This document shows, one piece after another, positions 17,949 through 29,443 of a stretch of DNA of 50,669 bases. The position numbers and the translations under genes are program-made. The stretch is from positions 1 to 50,669 of the forward strand of contig CACKVQ010000009.1 in NCBI GenBank assembly GCA_902603705.1, in the 5' to 3' direction. The first letter of the stretch is position 1. Each line of letters begins with the position of its first letter. The DNA comes from Puniceicoccaceae bacterium (GTDB lineage Bacteria; Verrucomicrobiota; Verrucomicrobiia; Opitutales; Coraliomargaritaceae). The notes under the pieces are model-generated. The model was not told the origin of the DNA and did no database searches. It saw only the letters and a list, made by a program, of their open reading frames with translations.

Positions 17949-20900
17949 ATGTCAAAGCGCACTAATTTCGGTCAGCTCAAGGAAGTTATACAGCCACCCA
18001 ACTTGATTGAAAATCAGGTAGAATCTTACAAAGAATTTCTTCAAATGGAGTTGGCACCTAGTCAACGAGAGCCTATTGGGCTCGAGGCTGTATTCTCAGA
18101 GGTCTTTCCAATTGAAAGTTATGACAGTCGTTGTCATTTGGAGTATGTTAGCTATAATGTAACACCTCCTCGAGAATCCGAGATAGAGGCCATCCGCGAG
18201 GGAGTTACGTATTCAGTATCTCTTTATGTGAAGCTTCGCCTGCGCGAAGAAGACCACATAAAAGACGAGGAAATTTATATGGGCGAATTGCCTCTTGTTA
18301 CCGAACGAGGCTCGTTTATTATCAATGGTGCTGAACGGGTAATCGTCAGTCAACTTCACCGTTCTCCTGGTATTGCTTTCGAAGAAAGCATGCATACGAG
18401 CGGTAAGATTCTACACGCTTTCCGCATAATACCGGACCGGGGTACATGGCTTGAGGTACAGTTCGATCAGAACGATCTGCTTTATGTTTATCTAGATCGC
18501 CGCCGCCGCCGCAGAAAGTTTCTTCTAACTACACTTCTTCGAGCTATGGGATATGGTTCAGATGCTGATATTCTAAATCTCTTTTACGAGATGGATGAGG
18601 TATCAATTAACGCAGCACTTAATCGTGAATCTGTTTCAAATTTGGTCTTAACTGAAGATATCGTTGATGCGGATAAGGGAGTTGTTCTTGCCCGTGCATT
18701 TGAGCCACTAACTAAAACGATTATCCGCTCCTTCGCGAAGGCTGGTCTCAGTAAAGTTGTCGCTATTGATACCTCGGTAGATGACGGCGCCATCATTCGT
18801 TGCCTTAAAAAAGATCCTACACAAAATGAGGAAGAGGCACTTAAGGATATTTACAAACGACTACGTCCAGGCGAACCACCGACAGAAGCCAATGCCAAAG
18901 CTCTATTAAAACGTCTGTTTCAAGATCCACGTCGGTATGACTTAGGTCGGGTAGGGCGTTACAAACTAAATCAAAAACTTACGATGAATACGGACCTTGA
19001 GTTCCGTATTATCGCAGCTGAGGACGTTGTTGAAGCTACCAAGTATCTAACTCGTCTCAAGCGTGGTGATGGCACTCTAGACGATATTGACCATTTAGGA
19101 AGTAGACGTATTAGAACAGTAGGAGAACTCTTAGCTAATCAGTGCCGACTAGGTTTGGCCCGTACCGAACGCCTTGTTAAAGAGCGCATGACTCTCTACG
19201 ATCAAAGTGTTGATTCTATTTCTCCTCAAAAACTAATTAATCCTAAGGCACTTTCCACTGTCATTCGTGATTTCTTTGCTCGCAGTCAATTATCGCAGTT
19301 TATGGACCAAATCAATCCACTGGCAGAATTGACCCACAAGCGCCGCCTATCTGCCCTCGGACCAGGAGGTCTAAATCGTGAGCGTGCTGGCTTCGAGGTT
19401 CGTGATGTTCACCCGTCGCACTACGGTCGGATCTGCCCGATTGAGACTCCAGAAGGCCCTAATATTGGTTTGATTAATTCGCTCTCCCTTTACTCAAGAA
19501 TTAATGAGTTCGGGTTCATCGAGACTCCATACCGTAAGGTTGTGAAAGGAAAAGTACTCGACGATGTCGAATACCTAAATGCCGATCAAGAAGAGCCATT
19601 TATGATAGCTCAGGCCAACTCTGAATTAGACAAGAACAGTAAACTCGTGGGTCGTGTGACTTGCCGTAATCAGGATGAAGTTCTTGAACTTACACCGCAA
19701 GAGGTGGACTACATGGATGTCTCTCCCAAACAGTTAGTTTCTGTTGCGGCTGGCCTTATCCCCTTTCTCGAGCACGATGATGCTAATAGAGCACTCATGG
19801 GCTCTAATATGCAACGCCAAGGAGTGCCGCTTCTTCAGTCGGAGTCACCATTTGTGGGCACTGGTATTGAAGAGCGTGTTGCAATAGATTCCAAAACAGT
19901 AGAGGTTGCAGACATTGATGGTATCGTAGCCTTAGTGGATGCTCAGCGTATTGTACTAACTAAAGACGGCGAACTACCTGCTAAGGAAAAAGACATCAAA
20001 ACAGATCCAAAAAAGGATATTTTCGTTTACGAGCTTCGTAAGTTTATGCGCTCCAATGCTGGAACCTGTTTCAACCAAAAGCCAATCGTATCGCGCGGCC
20101 AACCTGTTAAAAAAGGAGAAATTATAGCAGATGGTGCATCTACTCAAGATGGCGAATTGGCGATTGGTCGTAATATCCTAGTGGCCTTTATGCCTTGGAA
20201 TGGTTACAATTTTGAAGATGCTATTTTGATCTCAGAAAAGATCGTCAAAGATGATATTTTCACATCGATTCATGTCGATGAGTTTGAAGTTATTGCGCGT
20301 GACACCAAACTTGGCCCAGAAGAGATTACTCGTGATATTCCAAATGTTGGAGAAGAGGCACTCAAAGATCTTAACCACGACGGCGTCATACGGGTCGGAG
20401 CTGAGGTCAAACCTGGAGATATACTTGTTGGTAAAATTACTCCCAAGTCTGAAACAGAACTTGCGCCTGAAGAAAAATTATTGCGCGCGATTTTTGGTGA
20501 AAAGGCAGCTGATGTTAAGGATACGTCCTTGATCGTACCTTCGGGTGTCCGAGGTATTATTATGGATATTAAGGTTTCTGCACGTGTCGATGGAGAACCC
20601 GAACAAATGTCAGCTTCTGATCGCCGCCGCCAGATAAAGAAGATTAACGAAGAGTATCGATCACAGAGTGACAAGTTGCGCGAAGATCTGACTGAAGCTT
20701 TGTCCAATATACTACTCGGTGAGAAAATCCCTCTTGATGTTAAAAACGCCGAGAGTGGAGAAATTATTATTCCTGCGAACCGTAAGATTACCAAAACACT
20801 TTTACGGAGATTAGCTGCTGTCTCTAAGGATATCGAGATTGATCCGTCCCCTGTAAAGATTAAGATTATGGAGATCATCAGTAATTATCAAGGTAAGTTT

Positions 20901-21734
20901 GATGAGCTTGATTATGATCGTGAGCGCAAGATTGAAGCCGTTGAATCTGGCGAAGATGCGGACCAAGGCGTAGTCAAGAGTGTTAAAGTTTATGTCGCTA
21001 AAAAGCGCAAGATGCAGGTTGGTGATAAAATGGCAGGGCGCCATGGTAATAAAGGTGTTGTTGCTAAGATTGTCCCTGAAGAAGATATGCCTCATCTTCC
21101 TGACGGTACGCCAATTGAAATCTGCCTAAATCCATTGGGTGTCCCCTCCCGTATGAACGTTGGTCAGGTCTTAGAAACTCACCTCGGGTGGGCTTGTAAA
21201 AAACTTGGTCTAAAAGTGGCAACTCCCGTCTTCGACGGTATCAGCGAAACTAAAGTACGTGAGTATCTTGAGGAGGCAGGACTTCCATCTACAGGTAAGA
21301 GTGTTCTATTTGATGGTAGAACGGGAGAAGAGCTTAACCAAGAAGTTGTGGTAGGTTATATGTACATGTTAAAACTAAACCACTTGGTAGCTTCAAAAAT
21401 CCACGCCCGTGCAGTTGGCCCATATTCCCTGATCACACAACAACCGCTTGGAGGTAAGGCTCAATATGGCGGCCAACGTTTCGGTGAGATGGAGGTTTGG
21501 GCACTTGAAGCCTACGGTGCAGCCTACACATTACAGGAGCTGCTCACTGTTAAATCTGACGACGTAGCCGGTCGCACACGCATATACGAATCACTCGTCA
21601 AGGGTGATAATAGTTTACAAGCGGGAACGCCACAATCGTTCAACGTTTTAATGAAGGAAATCCAAAGTCTCTGTCTCGATGTTCGTCTCGGCTCCGAAGG
21701 TAAGTTTGAGCTCGATACTGCGATCGACATATAA
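17949..21734 (+). CDS. rpoB: DNA-directed RNA polymerase subunit beta
   Basis: This is the beta subunit of RNA polymerase, 1261 residues. Visible hallmarks are IINGAERVIVSQLHRSPG early on; the rifampicin region SQLSQFMDQINPLAELTHKR beginning at Ser446; HPSHYGRICPIETPEGPNIG; the catalytic-site segment with GDKMAGRHGNKGVV; and the C-terminal GGKAQYGGQRFGEMEVWALE. In the rifampicin pocket Ile455 stands where E. coli has Asn518, and Ala459 where it has Ser522; the main resistance positions (Asp516, His526, Ser531) are wild type. A run of six Arg codons near residue 185 is five CGC repeats plus AGA. rpoC follows after 51 bases. Confidence 0.99.
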   Translation: MSKRTNFGQLKEVIQPPNLIENQVESYKEFLQMELAPSQREPIGLEAVFSEVFPIESYDSRCHLEYVSYNVTPPRESEIEAIREGVTYSVSLYVKLRLREEDHIKDEEIYMGELPLVTERGSFIINGAERVIVSQLHRSPGIAFEESMHTSGKILHAFRIIPDRGTWLEVQFDQNDLLYVYLDRRRRRRKFLLTTLLRAMGYGSDADILNLFYEMDEVSINAALNRESVSNLVLTEDIVDADKGVVLARAFEPLTKTIIRSFAKAGLSKVVAIDTSVDDGAIIRCLKKDPTQNEEEALKDIYKRLRPGEPPTEANAKALLKRLFQDPRRYDLGRVGRYKLNQKLTMNTDLEFRIIAAEDVVEATKYLTRLKRGDGTLDDIDHLGSRRIRTVGELLANQCRLGLARTERLVKERMTLYDQSVDSISPQKLINPKALSTVIRDFFARSQLSQFMDQINPLAELTHKRRLSALGPGGLNRERAGFEVRDVHPSHYGRICPIETPEGPNIGLINSLSLYSRINEFGFIETPYRKVVKGKVLDDVEYLNADQEEPFMIAQANSELDKNSKLVGRVTCRNQDEVLELTPQEVDYMDVSPKQLVSVAAGLIPFLEHDDANRALMGSNMQRQGVPLLQSESPFVGTGIEERVAIDSKTVEVADIDGIVALVDAQRIVLTKDGELPAKEKDIKTDPKKDIFVYELRKFMRSNAGTCFNQKPIVSRGQPVKKGEIIADGASTQDGELAIGRNILVAFMPWNGYNFEDAILISEKIVKDDIFTSIHVDEFEVIARDTKLGPEEITRDIPNVGEEALKDLNHDGVIRVGAEVKPGDILVGKITPKSETELAPEEKLLRAIFGEKAADVKDTSLIVPSGVRGIIMDIKVSARVDGEPEQMSASDRRRQIKKINEEYRSQSDKLREDLTEALSNILLGEKIPLDVKNAESGEIIIPANRKITKTLLRRLAAVSKDIEIDPSPVKIKIMEIISNYQGKFDELDYDRERKIEAVESGEDADQGVVKSVKVYVAKKRKMQVGDKMAGRHGNKGVVAKIVPEEDMPHLPDGTPIEICLNPLGVPSRMNVGQVLETHLGWACKKLGLKVATPVFDGISETKVREYLEEAGLPSTGKSVLFDGRTGEELNQEVVVGYMYMLKLNHLVASKIHARAVGPYSLITQQPLGGKAQYGGQRFGEMEVWALEAYGAAYTLQELLTVKSDDVAGRTRIYESLVKGDNSLQAGTPQSFNVLMKEIQSLCLDVRLGSEGKFELDTAIDI

Positions 21735-21785
21735 TGCTGATAATAGAAAAGATTAACCATAATATTAAAAAACAAGGATTACCAA

Positions 21786-24700
21786 ATGAGTAACGAAGTA
21801 GCACGCGACATACTAGGCTATGAAGCCACTAAATCATTCGACCGGGTCGGCATTACTGTTGCCGCACCTGAGGCCATTCGTGAATGGTCACGCGGAGAGG
21901 TTAAGAATCCTGAAACAATTAATTATCGTACCTTCAAGCCGGAGCCAGGTGGCTTATTTTGTCAACGTATTTTCGGTCCTGTACGCGATTACGAGTGCGC
22001 TTGCGGTAAATATAAACGTATTAAGTACAAAGGCGTTATATGTGATCGCTGTGGCGTCGAAGTAACTGTCTCTCGAGTTCGTCGTGATCGCATGGGACAT
22101 ATCGAGTTAGCGGTTCCAGTTTCTCACATTTGGTTTTTGAAGAGCATGCCCAGTCGTCTCGGCTTGTTGCTGGATATCACAGCTCGTAACCTTGAACGTG
22201 TAATTTATTATGAAAATTACCTTGTGATAGACCCGGGTAAAACCCCACTCGAACAAAGAGAATTGCTCACGGAACAGGAGTATCTCCAGGCGCAAGACGA
22301 GTACGGAGAAGATTCTTTTGTCGCTCGTATGGGTGCCGAAGCAGTCCGAGATGCCCTAGCGCTCGTAGATCTTGAGTCCACTGTTAATGAGCTTCATGAA
22401 CAGATGCAGGCGACAAAGTCGAAACAGATCAAAAAGAAAATATCTAAGCGCTTAAAGACTATACAAGGTTTTATGGAGTCCGGTACTCGCCCAGAGTGGA
22501 TGGTGCTTGAAGTCCTCCCAGTCATACCCCCAGACCTTAGGCCACTTGTGCCGCTGGAAGGTGGTCGTTTTGCTACCTCTGACTTGAACGATCTTTATCG
22601 GCGTGTTATTAATCGTAATAATCGTTTAAAAAATCTTCTCTCTCTAAAAACTCCAGACGTTATTATCCATAACGAAAAGCGTATGCTACAGGAAGCAGTA
22701 GACGCTCTTTTCGATAATGGTCGTCATGGTCGTGCTGTAACTGGAGCTGGAAACCGGCCTCTGAAGTCGCTTTCTGATATGCTTAAGGGTAAGCAAGGGC
22801 GTTTCCGTCAAAATCTATTGGGTAAGCGAGTAGACTACTCTGGACGTTCTGTGATCGTCACTGGCCCTGAGTTAAAGCTCAATCAGTGCGGATTACCAAA
22901 GAAAATGGCCCTCGTCTTGTTTGAGCCGTTTATAATTCGCCGCCTTAAGGAACTAGGTTTCGTTCACACGGTCCGTGGCGCACGTAAGATGATAGAGAAG
23001 CAATCTCCTGAAGTCTGGGATATTTTAGAAGAGGTTACTAAGGGGCATCCAGTGCTTCTTAATCGCGCACCTACACTTCACCGTCTTTCTATTCAGGCTT
23101 TTGAGCCTGTCTTGATAGAAGGTGATTCAATTCGGGTCCATCCACTGGTTTGCACGGCATACAATGCTGACTTTGATGGAGATCAGATGGCTGTGCACGT
23201 GCCTCTTTCGCTAGAGTCAGTTATGGAAGCTAAGACTCTAATGATGGCAACGCACAATATCTTCTCGCCATCAAGTGGTAAGCCGATCCTTACACCGTCG
23301 CAGGATATTGTCCTTGCATCCTACTTCCTTACACTAGATCCACCGGTCAAGCCTGCTGAAGGCAAACGTCTACCTATGATTGTAGATTCGGACGAACTCG
23401 AGACAGCCGTAGCTGATGGTGAGCTCAAAGTACATGATTGGATTATGTTCGTTAATCCTGACTATAACTCAGAGGGTAAATTACACGGCAATACTGATAA
23501 GAAAGTCATCCGTACGACCGTAGGCCGAGCAATTTTTAATATTATATGGCCGAGTGATCTTGGCTTTATTAATTTTCCCGTACCTAAGGGAAAGTTGGGT
23601 GATATCATTTTGGATACGTATAATACCGTAGGCCGTGAGCAGACGGTAATTACCCTTGATAAGCTAAAGGACACAGGCTTCAAGGTTGCTACTTTGGCAG
23701 GCGTTTCCATCGGTATCGACGACATGATTATACCCAATAGTAAGCCTGCTATTGTTAAGACTGCCCGAAAGAAAATCGACGAAGTTGAGGGCCAATACAA
23801 AAAGGGCATCATCACAGAGGGTGAGCGCTATAATAAGATCATTGATATCTGGACGGGTACTACCGACGATATAGCTAAAGCAGTATTTGATGAACTTAAG
23901 TCTAACGGAGACAAAAAATCCGTAAATCCCGTCTATTTGATGATGGATTCAGGTGCTCGAGGTAACAAACAACAAGTTCGTCAGCTTTGCGGTACGCGTG
24001 GCTTAATGGCAAAGCCATCCGGCGAAATTATTGAACGCCCGATTTTATCTTCTTTCCGTGAAGGTCTTTCAGTTCTCGAGTATTTCATTTCCACGCATGG
24101 TGCTCGTAAGGGTCTAGCCGATACAGCTCTTAAAACTGCGGATGCTGGTTATCTTACGCGTAAGCTCTGTGACGTCGCAATGGACTGCATTATTGAAGAC
24201 TTCGATGATGGGAACCGTGATGGTGTCTGGAAGTATGCGATCTACGAGGGTGACGATGAAATTGTCTCTCTGTATGATCGTATAGTCGGGCGCTGCTCAT
24301 CCAACGACATAAATAACCCTCTTAATCCAGACGAGCGACTTGTTAAAAATGGGGAACTTATCACCGAAGAAATCGCTCGAAAGATCGAGGACGTTGGCGT
24401 AGAGCGTGTGAAGGTTCTATCTGCTCTTACTACCCGTAAGAAAGTTGGAATCACTGCGCTTGAATATGGGATTAATCCAGCCTACAGTACGATGGTAGAG
24501 CGTGGCTCTTCAGTTGGTATTATTGCAGCTCAGTCGATTGGCGAGCCGGGCACACAGCTAACAATGCGTACCTTTCACATCGGTGGTATCGCATCTGGTG
24601 TCCTTAAGAATCCTGAGATCAAAATTCGTGCGGGCGGTAAGGTATGTTTTAAGGGGCTACGTATTGTTCAAACTTCTGAGGGTGCAAACGTTGTTCTTAA

Positions 24701-26021
24701 TAAGACCGGCTCTGTACTAATTTTAGATGAAGATGATCGTGAAATTGAAAACTACAAAATAGTAGTAGGATCCGTTCTCACAAAGGACGATGGCGATCTA
24801 ATAGAAAAGGATGAGATCTTAGCAATGTGGGACCCGCATAATATCCCGATTATAACTGAGAAGGCTGGCCGTATCGGATTCACTGATATGATTGACGCTG
24901 TCACTGTAAAGCGGGAACTCGATGAGTCTACGGGCCGTATCGCCAGAGTTGTGATCGAGCACAAGGAGGACTTGAACCCTGCAGTCAATATTATCGACAA
25001 GTCAGGTAAGATTGTCGCCACTTATGCAATTCCAACTGATGCACAGGTAGTTGTAAGTGAAAAAGACGAAATTAAGCCTGGATCCATGCTAGCGAAGACC
25101 CCGCGTCAAGCGTCTAAGACCCAGGATATTACAGGCGGTCTCCCTCGAGTGGCCGAACTTTTCGAAGCAAGACGCCCGAAGGACGCTGCTGAGATGGCTA
25201 AAATTGATGGTGTGGTTTCTCTTGATGGCACAGTACGTGGCAAAAAGAAGTTACTAGTTACTGATCCTGAGAATGGAGATGAAGAAGCTCACCTAATCTC
25301 GCACGGGAAACACCTTATAGTTCAAGTGGGCGATCTGGTGCATAAGGGGCAAAATCTGACAGAGGGTGGAGCTGATCCACATGAGATTTTAGAAATTCTT
25401 GGGCCCTCCGCAGTTCAGGATTACTTGATCTCTGAAATCCAAAAGGTTTATCGCCTACAAGGCGTGGAAATCAACGATAAGCATATTGAAGTAATTATTG
25501 CTCAAATGCTCAAAAAGATTCGTATTACCGATCCTGGTGACTCTGAATTCTTCTGGGGTGAGCAAGTGGATCGCTTTGAGTTCATGTCTGCTAATGACCA
25601 TATCGAAGAATCTGGTGGTAAGCCTGCAGAAGGTGAACCTGTCCTGCTCGGTATTACAAAAGCGTCGCTAGAGACCGAATCCTTTATTTCTGCTGCTTCT
25701 TTCCAGGAGACGACTCGAGTGCTCACGGATGCCTCGACTCTTGGTAAGGTCGATATGTTGAAGGGCTTTAAGGAAAATGTCATTATGGGCCACCTCATTC
25801 CTGCGGGTACTGGCTTGCCTGCGTATCGCAATTTGCGCATAGACACCCTTGGCGCCGAAATGGAGCATCTTAGCCCGCAAGAGGCGGCACAACGTATTGA
25901 AGGTGTTGCATTGCCAGCTACAGAGAATAGTAGTGCGCTAGTAGAAAATCTGGTGCCCGAGGTTGATGCTGTCGAAGCTGGATCGGAAACTACTGATACG
26001 CCGGACGAGCAAGTTAGTTAA
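21786..26021 (+). CDS. rpoC: DNA-directed RNA polymerase subunit beta'
   Basis: This is the beta-prime subunit, 1411 residues, with an AAGGA ribosome site upstream. The first zinc site is intact (Cys71, Cys73, Cys86, Cys89). [14 protein letters not shown] holds the three catalytic Mg-binding Asp residues (462, 464, 466). The bridge and trigger regions are standard, with [20 protein letters not shown]. The second zinc site, however, has lost its ligands: where E. coli has Cys814, Cys888, Cys895 and Cys898, this protein has Asp808 (in EDFDDG), Ala in LSALTT, and GITALEYG (Thr890, Glu893). The surrounding fold-defining residues are conserved. The gene closes the operon and is followed by a strong terminator. 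Confidence 0.99.
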   Translation: MSNEVARDILGYEATKSFDRVGITVAAPEAIREWSRGEVKNPETINYRTFKPEPGGLFCQRIFGPVRDYECACGKYKRIKYKGVICDRCGVEVTVSRVRRDRMGHIELAVPVSHIWFLKSMPSRLGLLLDITARNLERVIYYENYLVIDPGKTPLEQRELLTEQEYLQAQDEYGEDSFVARMGAEAVRDALALVDLESTVNELHEQMQATKSKQIKKKISKRLKTIQGFMESGTRPEWMVLEVLPVIPPDLRPLVPLEGGRFATSDLNDLYRRVINRNNRLKNLLSLKTPDVIIHNEKRMLQEAVDALFDNGRHGRAVTGAGNRPLKSLSDMLKGKQGRFRQNLLGKRVDYSGRSVIVTGPELKLNQCGLPKKMALVLFEPFIIRRLKELGFVHTVRGARKMIEKQSPEVWDILEEVTKGHPVLLNRAPTLHRLSIQAFEPVLIEGDSIRVHPLVCTAYNADFDGDQMAVHVPLSLESVMEAKTLMMATHNIFSPSSGKPILTPSQDIVLASYFLTLDPPVKPAEGKRLPMIVDSDELETAVADGELKVHDWIMFVNPDYNSEGKLHGNTDKKVIRTTVGRAIFNIIWPSDLGFINFPVPKGKLGDIILDTYNTVGREQTVITLDKLKDTGFKVATLAGVSIGIDDMIIPNSKPAIVKTARKKIDEVEGQYKKGIITEGERYNKIIDIWTGTTDDIAKAVFDELKSNGDKKSVNPVYLMMDSGARGNKQQVRQLCGTRGLMAKPSGEIIERPILSSFREGLSVLEYFISTHGARKGLADTALKTADAGYLTRKLCDVAMDCIIEDFDDGNRDGVWKYAIYEGDDEIVSLYDRIVGRCSSNDINNPLNPDERLVKNGELITEEIARKIEDVGVERVKVLSALTTRKKVGITALEYGINPAYSTMVERGSSVGIIAAQSIGEPGTQLTMRTFHIGGIASGVLKNPEIKIRAGGKVCFKGLRIVQTSEGANVVLNKTGSVLILDEDDREIENYKIVVGSVLTKDDGDLIEKDEILAMWDPHNIPIITEKAGRIGFTDMIDAVTVKRELDESTGRIARVVIEHKEDLNPAVNIIDKSGKIVATYAIPTDAQVVVSEKDEIKPGSMLAKTPRQASKTQDITGGLPRVAELFEARRPKDAAEMAKIDGVVSLDGTVRGKKKLLVTDPENGDEEAHLISHGKHLIVQVGDLVHKGQNLTEGGADPHEILEILGPSAVQDYLISEIQKVYRLQGVEINDKHIEVIIAQMLKKIRITDPGDSEFFWGEQVDRFEFMSANDHIEESGGKPAEGEPVLLGITKASLETESFISAASFQETTRVLTDASTLGKVDMLKGFKENVIMGHLIPAGTGLPAYRNLRIDTLGAEMEHLSPQEAAQRIEGVALPATENSSALVENLVPEVDAVEAGSETTDTPDEQVS

Positions 26022-26046
26022 TGCTAATTATAAACTAGATTAATCC

Positions 26047-26077
26047 AAAAGCCCGCTTCATTAGGAGCGGGCTTTTT
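26047..26077 (+). terminator. Rho-independent terminator after rpoC
   Basis: AAAAGCCCGCT pairs with AGCGGGCTTTT around the loop TCATTAGG, giving an 11-pair GC-rich stem ending in TTTTT. It begins 25 bases after the rpoC stop and ends the ribosomal protein/RNA polymerase unit. Confidence 0.95.
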
Positions 26078-26146
26078 GTTAGTATTCCCTTTATGAATTT
26101 ATTTAAATAATTTGCTTACTTCTATAATTTCTTAAAAGTTTATTTT

Positions 26147-26410
26147 ATGTTACTAATTCTGAGTCAATCAATCCGGTGGCTTCTAATTTGGATCTATTTC
26201 GTATTCATTATTTGCCTATTAGGTGCTCTTTTCGGAACACTCTTACATTTATTTTTTGGTTTTTGTTTTATTAAGGAGCCAGATTACTGGCATTTGGGCC
26301 GTTTTGGATTTTCTAATGGGATCCGTTACGGGGGCGTATGGTCCGGGGGACTTTCTATTGTGCTTTGTGTGATACTTGCGCGTAAGGAATACTTACAGCG
26401 ACAGGTTTAA
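26147..26410 (+). CDS. Small membrane protein of unknown function
   Basis: The product has 87 residues and starts at the ATG at 26147. Two hydrophobic segments are visible: about residues 9-38 (WLLIWIYFVFIICLLGALFG and beyond) and about 66-79 (GGLSIVLCVILA), separated by a loop with aromatic and Gly residues (DYWHLGRFGFSNGIRYGGVW). It ends in a basic tail. I do not recognise a family. It begins 69 bases after the rpoC terminator and ends 19 bases before the next gene, with which it may be co-transcribed. The open frame, hydrophobic pattern and spacing argue that it is real. Confidence 0.6.
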   Translation: MLLILSQSIRWLLIWIYFVFIICLLGALFGTLLHLFFGFCFIKEPDYWHLGRFGFSNGIRYGGVWSGGLSIVLCVILARKEYLQRQV

Positions 26411-26429
26411 TTCTAATTTTAATCTGCAA

Positions 26430-26990
26430 ATGAAAAACTCACATCGCGTCTTCGTTTATTTAATTGGGTTTACTCTGGGGACTCTGTTGGTCTCGGCTAT
26501 TTTGTCGCGACGCACTATGAAGGAAGAGGAAGTTACTGACCCTTGGTTAGTGTACAATCAAAGAGCTATAGAAGTGGGTGCCGAGCCTCTACCTTTAGGG
26601 ATGCCAAGCTCGATCCAGAAGGGGAATATTATAGATTTTGGGTATTTACCACTAGGACATGAGCCATTAGAGCGAGTGTGGTTACTTCAATTTGATAAAA
26701 GCTATCCCTATGTCCGTGCGGTGGAAAACATATTAAGTGGCGAATTTAGATATATGGCGGCTGATCAAATATCTATTCTACTCTCTGAAGGGATCGATGT
26801 AACTGAGTTAAAGCCTATGCTAGATGAACTAGGTCTGCGCTTACGAATGTTTAATCGCAAAGAAGGCTTGGCAGTTATTGGAGTGCTTAATACACAAATA
26901 GATGCAGTGCCAAATACTATTCAGGCAGTACAACCATGGGGCAGCCTATTTGTTCACGCACAAGCTGACTTTTTGCATTTTCAGCACTAA
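26430..26990 (+). CDS. Membrane-anchored protein of unknown function
   Basis: The ATG at 26430 gives 186 residues; the frame is open further upstream (26376) but would overlap the previous gene. One N-terminal membrane anchor (VFVYLIGFTLGTLLVSAIL, about residues 8-26) is followed by a soluble domain, presumably periplasmic. The domain has helix-strand alternation (ADQISILLSEGIDVTELKPM; LRLRMFNRKEGLAVIGVLN) reminiscent of small alpha/beta domains, but no family is recognised. The gene is convergent with the namZ-like gene 33 bases away. Confidence 0.65.
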   Translation: MKNSHRVFVYLIGFTLGTLLVSAILSRRTMKEEEVTDPWLVYNQRAIEVGAEPLPLGMPSSIQKGNIIDFGYLPLGHEPLERVWLLQFDKSYPYVRAVENILSGEFRYMAADQISILLSEGIDVTELKPMLDELGLRLRMFNRKEGLAVIGVLNTQIDAVPNTIQAVQPWGSLFVHAQADFLHFQH

Positions 26991-27023
26991 TTTAATTAAA
27001 TCTGCGTCAGGCTTTAATTTGCT

Positions 27024-28265
27024 TTAGCGGTAAATCCATAAGCGCTTGGATTGGTTTTGGAAATCTAACGCTTCTTTAGACCATCTATCGACGAAGAAAT
27101 TTACGCGGGCTTTAGCGCCACGAAGACTTATCTCATTCCACCAATTAGTACTACCCACATGCTTATTATATAGATTTGAATTTATGGAATTAATGAAAGG
27201 ATTACTAGATGACCATTCGGCAGCTATCTGCATCATGTGAAAACTGAGCTCGGTTGGTCGGACCTTAGTCCAGTTGAATACGCTGACATAAACTCCACTA
27301 ATCTTAACTCCCGCATTTGTATGCGTATCTATGATGTTATAGCGTAAGCCAGGTATTTTTTTGGATTCAAGTGCGGCCTTCACCTCAGAGGGAGATTTAC
27401 CATTGTATCTTAGTAAACGAAAAGGGTAAGGAGTGCCTATCCCATGAGAGAATCCGCCCACCTGAGCGCCTAAGCCAGTCATCGCATATCCTAGCACAGC
27501 AGAGAGGTCTGGAATGTTAGGTGATGTAGGGACCCATCGAATTCCAGTTTTAGTCCATAGCATGTTCCTACTCCAACCCCGCATAGGGACAACAGTAAGC
27601 TTTCCTTTCTTGCGAACCGCATCAGGCACATCCATCCACCCTTCTGCAGTTTTAGCAAGTCTGGCCAGCTCTGCGATGGTTAACCCATGGACATAGGGTA
27701 CATGAAAAGCGCCGACATAGCTTCGCCACTCTCTATCGAGCGGGGGGCCGTCAACTTTCAGGCCTCCAAGGGGATTAGGTCGGTCTAAAACGACTACCTC
27801 AACCCCATTTTCAAAGCACGCCTCCATGGCGTAGCGCATGCAACTGACGAAAGTGTAAGAGCGCACGCCAACGTCCTGTAGGTCAATAATAAGTGCATCC
27901 AAATCCAGTAGCATTTTTGGCGTTGGCTTTCGATACTCGCCGTAAAGAGAATAAACGGGTAAGCCAGTGCGCGAGTCGATTTTATCATCGACAGGAACAT
28001 TAGCTTTTTCATCACCGTAAATTCCGTGCTCGGGACCAAAAAGTGCGATGAGTTGAATGTTACTAGCACGGCGGAGTACATCGATGGTACTTATGCCCCG
28101 TCGATTCAGTCCTGCTGGGTGAGTGAGTAGGCCCACTCTTTTACCCGAGACTACTCTAAAGCCACTTTGCTCGAGAACATCTACTCCGAGATATATAGGA
28201 GATGCGTGTGATAACTGTTCAAATAGTATCAGAGATAATAGAAAAAAATGAAACTTTCTAATCAT
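27024..28265 (-). CDS. Exo-beta-N-acetylmuramidase NamZ-like (DUF1343)
   Basis: DUF1343/NamZ enzymes (GH171) remove N-acetylmuramic acid from the non-reducing end of peptidoglycan fragments for cell-wall recycling. From the ATG at 28265 the protein has 413 residues; two in-frame starts lie just upstream (ATG 28274, GTG 28280). A signal peptide ([20 protein letters not shown], ending near ASP) sends it to the periplasm. Typical blocks are [43 protein letters not shown] and [11 protein letters not shown]. It lies 60-75 bases downstream of the ribonuclease G gene and rodA, suggesting a wall-related operon. The name rests on family motifs. Confidence 0.85.
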   Translation of the reverse strand: MIRKFHFFLLSLILFEQLSHASPIYLGVDVLEQSGFRVVSGKRVGLLTHPAGLNRRGISTIDVLRRASNIQLIALFGPEHGIYGDEKANVPVDDKIDSRTGLPVYSLYGEYRKPTPKMLLDLDALIIDLQDVGVRSYTFVSCMRYAMEACFENGVEVVVLDRPNPLGGLKVDGPPLDREWRSYVGAFHVPYVHGLTIAELARLAKTAEGWMDVPDAVRKKGKLTVVPMRGWSRNMLWTKTGIRWVPTSPNIPDLSAVLGYAMTGLGAQVGGFSHGIGTPYPFRLLRYNGKSPSEVKAALESKKIPGLRYNIIDTHTNAGVKISGVYVSVFNWTKVRPTELSFHMMQIAAEWSSSNPFINSINSNLYNKHVGSTNWWNEISLRGAKARVNFFVDRWSKEALDFQNQSKRLWIYR

Positions 28266-28339
28266 TATGTCCATGGTCACTAAGAGTCTAACTTTGAATA
28301 GATACCTAGACTAAGACCTTCACATAACTACACTACTAG

Positions 28340-29443
28340 TTATCGTTGTTCTAATCCGGTATTAATATCGATAATTTTGAAATTCTCAACATGGTAAATG
28401 GGATCCGCACGGAATGAAAGGCTTGCTCTGTAGGTGCTCTCGATTTCCAAAAGTAAGTCTTCGTCCTCCTGGCGTAGGCGCTCTAGGTTTGTTGGATGAA
28501 GAAGAATACGAAGATGAATCTTTTTCTCACTACCATCGTTCGCGCGAATGCGACGGATTATACTAATCAAGCGGCGCTGCACTTCCACACTCATAGTGCG
28601 TGAACTTTTGACAGAGCTGCGACCGTGACAGTATGGGCAGTCTGTGTAAATGCCACTAGAATGGCTCTCTGAGTTGCGCTGCCTCGTCATTTGCATAATG
28701 CCAAGCGTAGAGATGGGAAGAATATGATTCTTTGCCTTATCACTAGACATTTCGCGGCGCATACGATCAAAAACTGCGTTGCGATCTTTCTTCGACTTCA
28801 TGTCAATAAAATCTAGTATTATCAGTCCGCCAATATTACGGAGTCGTACTTGTCGACAGATCTCACTAGCAGCCTCGAGATTAACCTGAACGATGAAGTC
28901 CTTGCCATCTTTGTTCTTATTTTTGTGCGAGCCTGTATTGACGTCGATGGAGATTAAAGCCTCTGTTTCCTCGATCACAATTTCACCACCACCGGGCAAG
29001 GGAACACAACGCATATAGGTCTGTTCTATCTGTCGTTCAATATTAAAACGTTCAAAAATAGGGATGTTGTCCTTGAAGAGCTGAATTTTTGAATTTGAAC
29101 GGGGAGAAATATTAGTAACTTCGTCTACAACTACATCGTAGTCTTCCTGTTTGTCGACCATCACACGATCTATCTCCTCGGTAAGGAAGTCACGTACAGT
29201 ACGTCCTACTATATCAGGCTCTAAGTAGAGGCAGACAGGTTTTTTTGTCGAGTTCATACGCTGATTAATGGCTTCCCAGCGTTTTAGTAGAATATGTAGA
29301 TCTCGGACGAAGTAGCGTGCTTTTTTCCCTTCGCCAGCAGTACGAACTATGATACCCATACCCTCAGGGAGGGTGAATCCACGAAGAATACCTTTTAAGC
29401 GTGAACGTTCTTTTTTATCTTCAATTTTTTCGAGAGATCCCAA
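28340..29443 (-). CDS. rng: Ribonuclease G/E, C-terminal part (frameshifted gene)
   Basis: This is the 3' part of an RNase E/G family gene whose 5' part is at 29421-30086. It continues the enzyme in another frame from about 29425; the TTG at 29443 is not a real start. It carries the DNase I-like catalytic region with [11 protein letters not shown] and [10 protein letters not shown], which supply the two metal-binding Asp residues, and the zinc-link DCPYCHG near the C terminus. Removing one A from the A6 run at 29425-29430 (T6 on the plus strand) fuses both parts into a 581-residue protein reading [12 protein letters not shown] across the join, exactly as in homologues. RNase G matures rRNA and turns over mRNA; the gene often follows rodA. 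Confidence 0.85.
   Translation of the reverse strand: MGSLEKIEDKKERSRLKGILRGFTLPEGMGIIVRTAGEGKKARYFVRDLHILLKRWEAINQRMNSTKKPVCLYLEPDIVGRTVRDFLTEEIDRVMVDKQEDYDVVVDEVTNISPRSNSKIQLFKDNIPIFERFNIERQIEQTYMRCVPLPGGGEIVIEETEALISIDVNTGSHKNKNKDGKDFIVQVNLEAASEICRQVRLRNIGGLIILDFIDMKSKKDRNAVFDRMRREMSSDKAKNHILPISTLGIMQMTRQRNSESHSSGIYTDCPYCHGRSSVKSSRTMSVEVQRRLISIIRRIRANDGSEKKIHLRILLHPTNLERLRQEDEDLLLEIESTYRASLSFRADPIYHVENFKIIDINTGLEQR

Noticed and set aside
18498-18512. Five tandem CGC codons in rpoB, like a microsatellite
   Set aside because: They encode part of a six-Arg run in a region of RpoB that is Arg-rich in other bacteria as well, so this is coding constraint.
20270-20878. 202-codon open frame on the minus strand opposite rpoB
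   Set aside because: It has Ser/Ile-rich low-quality composition, no ribosome site and lies wholly within a conserved gene; it is a shadow of codon bias.
29421-29443. Programmed -1 ribosomal frameshift in rng
   Set aside because: The downstream frame is +1 relative to the upstream frame, so a -1 slip at the A6 run would not give the right protein.
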